From Fredinandcohnia aciditolerans (GTDB taxonomy: Bacteria; Bacillota; Bacilli; Bacillales; Bacillaceae_L), in contig QGHH01000001.1 of assembly GCA_003640645.1 (NCBI GenBank), positions 428,186-492,185 of the forward strand: a stretch of 64,000 bases of DNA, read 5' to 3'. Made by a program: the position numbers and the translations under genes. Shown piece by piece: positions 57,445 through 64,000 of this stretch. Below the pieces are notes generated by a model. That model saw only the letters and a list, made by a program, of their open reading frames with translations. It was not told where the DNA came from and did no database searches. Within the stretch, counting starts at the first letter, position 1; every line of letters starts with the position of its first letter.

Positions 57445-57753
57445 ATGGATGAAGCTTTAAAGGAAAATATGTTGGGGGCACTTGAACAAGTGGTAGACCC
57501 TGAGTTAGGAATTGATATTGTTAACCTAGGTCTTGTTTATGATGTGGATATGAACGATGAGGGTGTCGCCCAAGTTACAATGACATTAACATCCATGGGA
57601 TGCCCACTTGCTGGAACGATTGCAATGGACGTAAAACGCGTTCTTACTGAATTGCCAGAAGTAAAAGACGTAGATGTTAACATCGTTTGGAATCCACCAT
57701 GGAACAAAGATATGATGAGCCGGTACGCAAAAATCGCACTAGGAATTCGATAA
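57445..57753 (+). CDS. yitW: MIP18/DUF59 protein YitW
   Basis: A 102-residue protein: GALEQVVDPELGIDIVNLG, TSMGCPLAGTIA with the conserved cysteine, and NPPWNKDMMSRYAKIALGI. The sequence and position next to yitV identify it as YitW, an iron-sulfur assembly-type factor. Strong RBS AAAGGAGAGG. It converges on yitV and shares its terminator. Confidence 0.92.
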   Translation: MDEALKENMLGALEQVVDPELGIDIVNLGLVYDVDMNDEGVAQVTMTLTSMGCPLAGTIAMDVKRVLTELPEVKDVDVNIVWNPPWNKDMMSRYAKIALGIR

Positions 57754-57764
57754 ATCAAATGAAA

Positions 57765-57792
57765 AAGAACGTGTCAACTGTGACACGTTCTT
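57765..57792. terminator. bidirectional terminator between yitW and yitV
   Basis: Twelve-bp stem AAGAACGTGTCA (57765-57776) and TGACACGTTCTT (57781-57792), loop ACTG. Confidence 0.85.
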
Positions 57793-57798
57793 CTCTTA

Positions 57799-58566
57799 TT
57801 ATAGATGTTTTTTAAACCATTCAACAGATGCGAGTAGTCCTTCTCTTGTCACTTTATGATCTGCTCGTGTATCAGCAATAAAAGTTAGATTCTCCTCTTT
57901 CCCCTCATAAAGTGGTTTAATTTCTTGGTAAAATTCATACGTGTATTTGAAAGGAACCATCTTGTCTTTTTCACCATGCCAGAAAAACAATGGTCTTCCG
58001 TTTACTTTTTCTGGTTGCATGCTTAAATCATATTTCCGTAATTCTGCATATTTTTCTTCCAACTCTGCATCAGAGAAAGGAAGTTCAATGTCGTGTCGCT
58101 TCAATTCCTCAATTTGCCCCCGACAGAACTCTTCATAATATGGACTACCCATTAAACTTACTGCAGCCTTAATCCATGGGTATTGGGTCAATGCCCCTAA
58201 TGTCACGATACCTCCCATTGAAGTACCTGCCACACCGATTCTTGCCTCATCAATTTGGCCTTGGTTTAGCAGTTCGTCCTTAATTATTTGAAGTTCTTTA
58301 ATTTCATTGACGACAATATCCCAAAACTTAAAATCCATTGCATGATCATCTATGCCCCTATCTCTTTCACCGTGATAGTCAGCTTCAGGCAATACTACCC
58401 GAAATCCTTGTTCTGCATAAAGATAAGCATAGTGTAAATTATGTTCTTTCGCACTGCCAAATCCATGTACAAAAAGGATCAACGGCAACGCTTCATCTTT
58501 TAACTGATTTTTAACAATATGTAATGCTGGTATTTCTGCATATTTCTTATTTTCGATAATAATCAT
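57799..58566 (-). CDS. yitV: alpha/beta hydrolase YitV (esterase)
   Basis: A 255-residue dienelactone-hydrolase-like enzyme. FVHGFGSAKEHN is the oxyanion region, GTSMGG holds the nucleophile serine, and FWHGEKDKMVPF and ADHKVTRE provide the acid and histidine. It matches YitV, an esterase of B. subtilis, by sequence type and by lying between yitU and yitW. The natural substrate is unknown. Confidence 0.88.
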   Translation of the reverse strand: MIIIENKKYAEIPALHIVKNQLKDEALPLILFVHGFGSAKEHNLHYAYLYAEQGFRVVLPEADYHGERDRGIDDHAMDFKFWDIVVNEIKELQIIKDELLNQGQIDEARIGVAGTSMGGIVTLGALTQYPWIKAAVSLMGSPYYEEFCRGQIEELKRHDIELPFSDAELEEKYAELRKYDLSMQPEKVNGRPLFFWHGEKDKMVPFKYTYEFYQEIKPLYEGKEENLTFIADTRADHKVTREGLLASVEWFKKHL

Positions 58567-58718
58567 CTTTTTGTCTGTACTCCTTTTATGAAAACTTTTG
58601 CCATCCTCTAGTGTATCATTTGTTGGAAGTTTATTGAAAAATATTGACTTTTCAATTGACGATTATTTTAATATCTGTTTAAGTTAAGGAAAGAGATAAG
58701 GTTCACAAGGAGATTGAT

Positions 58719-59540
58719 ATGACTAAACAACATTTAATTGCACTTGACCTAGATGGTACTCTACTAAAAGATGATAAAACGATCTCAAAAAGAACAAAAA
58801 ACACTTTAGAAAAAGCCAAAAAAGCCGGCCATATTGTGATGATTGCGACGGGACGGCCTTTCCGTTCCAGTTCAATGTATTACCAAGAACTTGGCCTTAC
58901 AACACCAATCGTTAATTTCAATGGAGCCTTTGTCCATCACCCACTTGATCAAAATTGGGGAGTTTATCATGATACGCTTGATTTGAAAACGGTAAAAGAA
59001 ATTGTTGATGTTGCCGACGAGCTCCGTGTAAAAAATATTTTAGCGGAAGTAATTGATGATGTATATTTTCATTTTCACGATGAAACAATGTTAGATATTT
59101 TTGGAATGGGGAAACCAAATATTGAAACGGGTGATTTACGAAAAATCTTAAAACATGATCCAACATCATTACTAATTCACCCCGATGAAGAAATCGCAGA
59201 TAATATCCGAAAGTATCTTTCTGACATGCATGCTGAGGTAGTCGATCATCGCAAATGGGCAGCCCCTTGGCATGTGATTGAAATTGTTAAATCAGGATTA
59301 AATAAAGCTGTTGGAATTCAAAAGGTTGCTGACTATTATCAGATTCCAAAAGACAGAATTATTGCTTTTGGAGATGAAGACAATGATTTGGAAATGATTG
59401 AATACGCTGGTCACGGAATTGCCATGGGTAACGGGATTGATGAGTTAAAAAGTATTGCTAACCATATAACAATGACTAACGAAGAAGACGGAATTGCCCT
59501 TTATTTAGAGGATGTTCTAAAATTGGAGAAAAATAAGTAG
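58719..59540 (+). CDS. yitU: HAD-family phosphatase YitU
   Basis: A 273-residue Cof-type HAD hydrolase. Motif I is ALDLDGTLL (Asp10 nucleophile, Asp12), motif II MIATGRPF, motif III lysine in KAVGIQKVADYY, motif IV FGDEDNDLEM. B. subtilis YitU can dephosphorylate the riboflavin precursor 5-amino-6-ribitylamino-uracil phosphate. That activity is inferred here by orthology. Start ATG after AAGGAG. Confidence 0.9.
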   Translation: MTKQHLIALDLDGTLLKDDKTISKRTKNTLEKAKKAGHIVMIATGRPFRSSSMYYQELGLTTPIVNFNGAFVHHPLDQNWGVYHDTLDLKTVKEIVDVADELRVKNILAEVIDDVYFHFHDETMLDIFGMGKPNIETGDLRKILKHDPTSLLIHPDEEIADNIRKYLSDMHAEVVDHRKWAAPWHVIEIVKSGLNKAVGIQKVADYYQIPKDRIIAFGDEDNDLEMIEYAGHGIAMGNGIDELKSIANHITMTNEEDGIALYLEDVLKLEKNK

Positions 59541-59649
59541 GTTGGTTCAGAAATAATTACCTGATATAACCCAAACGTAAAACTCAAACAATATAACTGG
59601 TGCTACAAGTAAGCACTTCTTTTAAAGCTGTTAAAGGGGGAATTTACGG

Positions 59650-59799
59650 ATGGGTAGTAATAAATCTAAACGATTTGTTCATCAAGGTGCAGATGCTGTT
59701 CAACAACATGCTCAGCGCTTTCCTTACCGTTCCACTCTAGCTGAAGCAGAAGCAAAGAAAAAAGCGAATGTCGAAAACTCATCACTTGGAGGCATTTAA
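59650..59799 (+). CDS. 49-residue conserved small protein
   Basis: A small protein, ATG at 59650 preceded by AAAGGGGG, stop at 59797. It is basic and Gln/Ala-rich: MGSNKSKRFVHQGADAVQQ, then FPYRSTLAEAEAKKKANVE. It has no membrane segment or cysteine. It is followed one base after its stop by the DUF3813 gene, so they form an operon. It has the look of a spore-related or cytosolic small protein, but I do not recognise it with certainty. Confidence 0.7.
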   Translation: MGSNKSKRFVHQGADAVQQHAQRFPYRSTLAEAEAKKKANVENSSLGGI

Positions 59800-59800
59800 T

Positions 59801-59998
59801 ATGGGAAACCGTTTATTCCAAAAGGCTCGTGAAACCGTAGAAGTTGCGAAATTAGCGAGTGCTGGCCAAAGTGATACATCCTTACAGGATGCCGTTTCGG
59901 TTGCTAAAAATGCACTTTCTTCTGCATATGCTAACTCTACAACAGCCGAAAAAGAACAACTCCGCGAATTGCAAAATGAATTAGACCAACTTCAATAA
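59801..59998 (+). CDS. DUF3813 small protein
   Basis: A 65-residue helical protein starting MGNRLFQKARETVEVAKL, which I recognise as the DUF3813 type. The ATG at 59801 is after GGAGG inside the end of the preceding gene. It is all alpha-helical by sequence (Ala-, Glu- and Gln-rich). Function unknown. Confidence 0.82.
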   Translation: MGNRLFQKARETVEVAKLASAGQSDTSLQDAVSVAKNALSSAYANSTTAEKEQLRELQNELDQLQ

Positions 59999-60015
59999 CC
60001 TTTGGCTAATTCCAA

Positions 60016-60047
60016 GAAAAAACAGGGTCAGACTTATCGTCTGACCC
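60016..60047 (-). terminator. terminator of ipi
   Basis: Nine-bp stem GGGTCAGAC (60025-60033) and GTCTGACCC (60039-60047), loop TTATC, then TGTTTTTTC on the minus strand. Confidence 0.83.
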
Positions 60048-60057
60048 TTCCCTACTT

Positions 60058-60939
60058 TTATTGGAATTGTTGAAGTTTTGCATGATAAAGATTTGTGATC
60101 GAACCGTCTTTTGCACTTCTTTCGTATAAATGAAGAATCAATGCTCCGTTTGTCGGAATTTTATCCTTCGGAATCGAAATGTTAATTTCAAATGGCGCCC
60201 ATGCTGGAGCACCCTCTGATGCCGTTTGAAGTGTTTCAGGAATTACATAATCATGACCATCCTCTACTGCATAGAAAAAGTTTGCTTCGAATACTCTTAC
60301 TTCCCCTGTTACCGTATATTCACCATTTTCACCAAGTACTTGAACATTACGAAATGCTGTATTTCCTTCTTCAGGAATTGTAAAACTCTCGTCTGCCTGC
60401 AATGAATTACTTTCAATTGTTTGTCCATTTACTTCTGATGCTGTTAGGAAAATATGTGCTTTGTATTCTCCAGTAGCAAGTCTCGTTCCATCATTTGAAG
60501 TGTAATCCCATGGTTCTTCCCAAACCTTTTCTTGACCAGGCTTTAATTCCATTTCCTCTATTGACTGGATAAACATTTTATCGATTGAATAGCGGTAAAC
60601 TTCTTTTCCATCTGCATCCTTCACAATAATTTCATATTTTTGACCAGATGGTATCGTTAGTTTCACAGAATTGTCGCTGGTGTTTTTTATTGTAATCGTA
60701 AAGGTTGCTTCGTTTTCCCCTGTTTTAATTGAAAGGTCAGTTTGAAGTTTTTCAACCACGTTCTCTTCACCCCCTGGTTCTTCACTCTCTTGCGCTGGTG
60801 GTGTTTCTTTTTCTGTGTCTACTTTTTCACCACCACCTGAATTTACTGGAAGAGCCTCTTCTGTTTTTGTTGAGCCACATCCAGTGATGATAAATAGACT
60901 CATAACAAAAACTAATGTCACTAGAAGCCATTTTTTCAT
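60058..60939 (-). CDS. ipi: lipoprotein with BsuPI proteinase inhibitor domain (Ipi-like)
   Basis: A 293-residue protein. A lipoprotein signal (LLVTLVFVMSLFIITGC) and an acidic linker precede a BsuPI-type domain with FTITIKNTSDNSVKLTIPSG, QKYEIIVKD and WEEPWDYTSNDGTRLATGEY. A second C-terminal domain of about 100 residues follows, resembling a germination-protein-like Gmad2 fold (NVQVLGENGEYTVTGEVRVFEANF). B. subtilis Ipi is intracellular and only about 120 residues, so this exported, two-domain form differs. Start ATG at 60939, eight bases after AAGGGG. Confidence 0.8.
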   Translation of the reverse strand: MKKWLLVTLVFVMSLFIITGCGSTKTEEALPVNSGGGEKVDTEKETPPAQESEEPGGEENVVEKLQTDLSIKTGENEATFTITIKNTSDNSVKLTIPSGQKYEIIVKDADGKEVYRYSIDKMFIQSIEEMELKPGQEKVWEEPWDYTSNDGTRLATGEYKAHIFLTASEVNGQTIESNSLQADESFTIPEEGNTAFRNVQVLGENGEYTVTGEVRVFEANFFYAVEDGHDYVIPETLQTASEGAPAWAPFEINISIPKDKIPTNGALILHLYERSAKDGSITNLYHAKLQQFQ

Positions 60940-60988
60940 ATTTGTCACCCCTTTACTCTATATGTCGATGTCTCGTATTAAAAAGTTA

Positions 60989-61831
60989 CTACTCTTTGCG
61001 AAATAATCCATATACACCAATTGTTTGTACAATATTTGTAAATGCATGTGGGTCAACTTCTTTTATTATGCGCTCTAAATCATATAATTCATATCTTGTT
61101 AAAACAATCATTAACATATCCTTTGTCTCACTTGAAAATGCTCCTTTGGCAGGTATCAACGTTATTCCTCTAACTAAATTTGAATGAATTGCACTTTTCA
61201 ATTCGTCCGCTTTCTTCGTAACAATCATCGCTGTAACTTTTACATGACTTGTATGTACTGTATCAATAACCTTTGTCAACACATACAAAGCAACAAGTGT
61301 ATATAATGCCTTTTCCCAACCAAATAAGAATCCTGCAGTAATAATGATTAGTCCGTTTAGTGTAAAAATATAGGTTCCAATTGGTTTATCTTTTGATCTT
61401 GATAATACAAGTGCTATTATATCGAGACCACCTGTAGATGCACCCCACTTTAAAGTAAGACCGATTCCAATGGCTTGAATGACAGCACCAAATACAGCAT
61501 TTAGTAAAATATCATTAGAGATACGTTCGAGTGGGATAATTGCCAAGAATAAAGTTGTAAGTGCAACCGAAATAAAGCTATAAAGGGTAAATGCCTTACC
61601 AACTTTTTTCCATCCTAGAATCGCAACCGGGATGTTTAATAATAGTAGTATTACACCTGTTGAAATATGAATTGGCGTGTAATCACCAAGGATCCTAAAC
61701 AAAAGCTGTGACACACCGGTAAAACCAGAAGAATAAACATCAGCCGGAATTAAAAAAAGATTTAGGGCAGCAGCATTTAGTAGTGCACCAAATGTCACAA
61801 TTAATATTTTTTTCACTTCTCTAGTTACCAT
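60989..61831 (-). CDS. yitT: membrane protein YitT (DUF2179)
   Basis: A 280-residue protein with five or six N-terminal helices (ILIVTFGALLNAAALNLFLI, GVILLLLNIPVAILGW and so on) and a cytoplasmic DUF2179 domain from about residue 210 (MIVTKKADELKSAI, TLIPAKGAFS, LERIIKEVDPHAF). It matches the YitT family, whose transport role is unproven. It is next to ipi and diverges from the DegV gene as in B. subtilis. Confidence 0.88.
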   Translation of the reverse strand: MVTREVKKILIVTFGALLNAAALNLFLIPADVYSSGFTGVSQLLFRILGDYTPIHISTGVILLLLNIPVAILGWKKVGKAFTLYSFISVALTTLFLAIIPLERISNDILLNAVFGAVIQAIGIGLTLKWGASTGGLDIIALVLSRSKDKPIGTYIFTLNGLIIITAGFLFGWEKALYTLVALYVLTKVIDTVHTSHVKVTAMIVTKKADELKSAIHSNLVRGITLIPAKGAFSSETKDMLMIVLTRYELYDLERIIKEVDPHAFTNIVQTIGVYGLFRKE

Positions 61832-61988
61832 TCAAATAGTCCTCCTGGAACAACATTCTTCAATCCTAGTAGTAAATTAGTAGTCATACAAAATTTTTCC
61901 TCAATTGTTGTATTTTTATCCAATACTCGCTACACTTACGATAGGCAAGTTTGTTTCAAACTTGACCAAAGAAAAGAAGGTGAGACTT

Positions 61989-62852
61989 TTGACCGTTAGA
62001 ATTCTTACTGATAGCGGTAGTGACCTACCACTACAATTTTTTAAAGAAAAGAATGTTACATTATTCTCCTTGGGAGTTCATCTAGATGGGCAAGATTACG
62101 AAGATATTGCAACAATTAACCCTGTAAAAGTATTTGAAGCCATGAGAAATGGGAGTGCTCCAAAAACATCCCAAGTTCCACCACATCGGTTTAAAGAGGT
62201 TTTTACTGAGATTGCAAAAGAAAAACAATCTGCTGTCTATATCTCCTTTTCATCACAATTGTCAGGAACCTATCAAACGGCAGTGATGATGAGTGAAGAA
62301 GTAAGAGAAGAATATCCAGACCTTGACTTAACAATTGTGGACACAAAATGCGCTTCTCTTGGCCAGGGTCTTGTTGTAAAAGCTGCCGCTGAGCTTGCTA
62401 GCACGGGTGCTTCAAAGGATGAAGTTGTAGACCTTGCGAAATTTTACAGTACTCATATGGAGCATCTTTTCACAGTAGATGACCTTGAATATCTAGCACG
62501 TGGGGGAAGAATTAGTAAGGCTTCCGCTTTTGTTGGTGGACTCTTAAACATAAAACCACTCTTAAATGTAGAAGATGGAAAGCTTATACCGCTAGAAAAA
62601 ATTCGTGGTAAAAAGAAAGTATATAAGCGAATTGTTGAGTTGATGGAAGAGCGCGGGGCAGATTTATCAAAGCAAACGATTGGTATTAGCCACGGAGATG
62701 TGGAAAATGAAGCGCTTGAGGTAAAGAAGTTATTTGAAGAAAAATTCGGATGTAACTCCTTCTTCATCAATGTAATCGGGGCTGCGATTGGTTCTCATGC
62801 TGGTCCAGGGACGATTTCTATCTTCTTCTTAAACGAATTGCCAAACAGCTAA
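61989..62852 (+). CDS. yitS: DegV-family fatty-acid-binding protein YitS
   Basis: A 287-residue protein beginning VRILTDSGSDLPLQFF, with VYISFSSQLSGTYQTA, VDTKCASLGQGLV and the DDLEYLARGGRISKASAF segment, all typical of DegV proteins that bind a fatty acid for the FakA kinase. I start it at the TTG at 61989 after AAGGTGAG; upstream frame is not conserved. Full length. Confidence 0.87.
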   Translation: MTVRILTDSGSDLPLQFFKEKNVTLFSLGVHLDGQDYEDIATINPVKVFEAMRNGSAPKTSQVPPHRFKEVFTEIAKEKQSAVYISFSSQLSGTYQTAVMMSEEVREEYPDLDLTIVDTKCASLGQGLVVKAAAELASTGASKDEVVDLAKFYSTHMEHLFTVDDLEYLARGGRISKASAFVGGLLNIKPLLNVEDGKLIPLEKIRGKKKVYKRIVELMEERGADLSKQTIGISHGDVENEALEVKKLFEEKFGCNSFFINVIGAAIGSHAGPGTISIFFLNELPNS

Positions 62853-62915
62853 TCTACATAGTTTGAAAAACGACTGGATATCCTATATTTGAACGGATTG
62901 AAGGGAGTGTTATTT

Positions 62916-63047
62916 ATGCCAAAAACAAGTGACAATGATAAAAAAGCAAAAGATAACAATGCATTACGCCATGAAAAGAATATGATGAGAGAAAAGAATC
63001 GTCAGGCGGGCAAACATCAATATTCAAAGAAAACAGATCATCTATAG
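62916..63047 (+). CDS. DUF3941 small protein
   Basis: A 43-residue, strongly charged protein: PKTSDNDKKAKDNNALRHEK, then MMREKNRQAGKHQYSKKTDHL. I recognise this as the DUF3941 type of Bacillaceae. ATG at 62916 follows AAGGGAG. It has no hydrophobic core, so it is probably disordered. Ends just before a terminator. Confidence 0.8.
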   Translation: MPKTSDNDKKAKDNNALRHEKNMMREKNRQAGKHQYSKKTDHL

Positions 63048-63051
63048 AATG

Positions 63052-63082
63052 AAACGCATCGGTAACAGCCGATGCGTTTTTC
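63052..63082 (+). terminator. terminator after the DUF3941 gene
   Basis: Eleven-bp stem AAACGCATCGG (63052-63062) and CCGATGCGTTT (63069-63079), loop of 6 nt, then TTC and T run. Confidence 0.88.
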
Positions 63083-63083
63083 T

Positions 63084-63947
63084 TTACTCTTCTTTTTTAA
63101 AGTATGTCCAACCATCCTCTTGGTATACTTTTCCTTCTTTCATTAGCTTTCCAATTGCTCGTTTAAACGCTGCTTTACTCATGTCAAATCTGGCTGAAAT
63201 ATCTTCAGGAGAGCTTTTATCCCAATATGGCATAGCCCCACCACGGCTTTCCATGTACTGATAAATTTTCCCAGCATCATCACCCATTATTTCATGGCTT
63301 CGGCCCATTAGCGACACATTTACAGTGCCGTCTTCCTTTACGTCAATAATTCGCCCTTGCACCTTTTCTCCGACTCTTGGTTCCCTTGTTCTTTGAGACT
63401 CGTGGATAAAGCCGAGAAATCCTTCCTCCGAAATCATAAAAGAGCCAACCATCAATAATCGATAAACAGTTCCAGTTATATTTTTGTTAAAATCTTTCCT
63501 TGTAGCTGGTTTTGAAATAGAGCGAATGACATCTTCAGTTGCAAGCTTTCCAAAAAGTCTTCCGTTTTTATCTGTCCGTAATGAAATGTATAGCTGGTCA
63601 CCTGGCTCTGGCCAGAGATCCCACACCTCATGCAAATCATCCTTTGAGACTAAAATATCCTTGCTAATCCCAATATTAACAAAGGCTCCCAAGTCACGTT
63701 TGACTTCAACCACAGTGGCCCAATCATAGGAACCCATTTGAATAGTCGGTATTGTCATAGAGGCTGCCAGTCTTCCTTGATGATCTTGGAAAAGAAAAAC
63801 AGTTACGTCCTCTTCCGGATCGAATCCTTCTATAATTTCATTTTCATGTAAAAGCACATCTTCTTCACCGTTTGTTAAAAAATAGCCAAATGGAGCATCT
63901 CTATCTACACGTAAAGTTACAACCGTACCTGGTATTAATTCATTCAT
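63084..63947 (-). CDS. yitL: S1-domain RNA-binding protein YitL/CvfB
   Basis: A 287-residue protein made of S1-like domains and a C-terminal winged helix. The domains include SYDWATVVEVKRDLGAFVNI, ITGTVYRLLMVGSFMISEEG and VQGRIIDVKEDGTVNVSL; the winged helix has DMSKAAFKRAIGKLMKEGKV. This is the CvfB/YitL layout, an RNA-binding regulator of virulence or stress genes in relatives. Converges on the DUF3941 gene. Confidence 0.9.
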   Translation of the reverse strand: MNELIPGTVVTLRVDRDAPFGYFLTNGEEDVLLHENEIIEGFDPEEDVTVFLFQDHQGRLAASMTIPTIQMGSYDWATVVEVKRDLGAFVNIGISKDILVSKDDLHEVWDLWPEPGDQLYISLRTDKNGRLFGKLATEDVIRSISKPATRKDFNKNITGTVYRLLMVGSFMISEEGFLGFIHESQRTREPRVGEKVQGRIIDVKEDGTVNVSLMGRSHEIMGDDAGKIYQYMESRGGAMPYWDKSSPEDISARFDMSKAAFKRAIGKLMKEGKVYQEDGWTYFKKEE

Positions 63948-64000
63948 TTATTAAAGCCCTCTTTCTTAATTACTTAGCTTTTCTGCTATTGCTATTGTCT

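Overview
The window looks like chromosome of a low-GC Gram-positive rod of the family Bacillaceae that can respire anaerobically. Read on the reverse strand it follows the Bacillus subtilis order from yitL to yjbC: yitL, yitS, yitT, ipi, yitU, yitV, yitW, argCJBD-carAB-argF, yjzC, yjzD, yjaU, yjaV, med, fabH-fabF, yjaZ, appDFABC, yjbA, trpS, oppABCDF, yjbC. Strong AGGAGG-type ribosome binding sites, TTG/GTG starts placed just after them, a tryptophan T-box and lipoprotein-type binding proteins agree with this. Synteny statements rest on my knowledge of B. subtilis, not on an alignment.

Layout. 1-7.5 kb: end of yjbC, a small unknown gene, a putative glycosyl hydrolase, and the opp oligopeptide transporter. 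7.6-9.1 kb: T-box and trpS. 9.1-22.4 kb: yjbA and two complete app-type peptide ABC operons in tandem with the same D-F-A-B-C order. 22.7-25.7 kb: a degenerate accessory patch with a frameshifted NERD gene, a 1.1 kb array of exactly twenty-one 52-bp units, and a yjaZ gene with a shifted start. 25.8-31.6 kb: fatty acid initiation (fabF, fabH), med and small conserved genes. 31.7-41.4 kb: arginine biosynthesis from glutamate to citrulline, with ARG-box-like operators before argC and carA.

41.4-57.2 kb is the most distinctive part. It holds molybdopterin genes (moaD, moaE, mobB, moeA, mobA), an unaccompanied molybdate permease gene modB, a cytoplasmic chemoreceptor, the di-iron repair protein ScdA, a CuA-containing heme-copper operon that looks like a nitric oxide reductase rather than an oxidase, Fnr with its C-terminal cysteine cluster, a radical SAM/SPASM protein, a second Crp/Fnr regulator, three DUF2249 proteins, a multi-span membrane protein and a MIP18-family protein. 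Six Fnr-like boxes lie in this block, most with a -10 element about 29.5 bp from the box centre. The picture is an oxygen- and NO-responsive module for molybdenum-dependent nitrate/nitrogen-oxide respiration and repair of nitrosative damage. No nitrate reductase, nitrite reductase or N2O reductase structural gene is in view.

57.4-64 kb returns to the conserved backbone: yitW, yitV, yitU, small conserved proteins, ipi, yitT, yitS and the S1-domain protein YitL/CvfB. No rRNA, tRNA, CRISPR array, transposase or prophage gene was seen.
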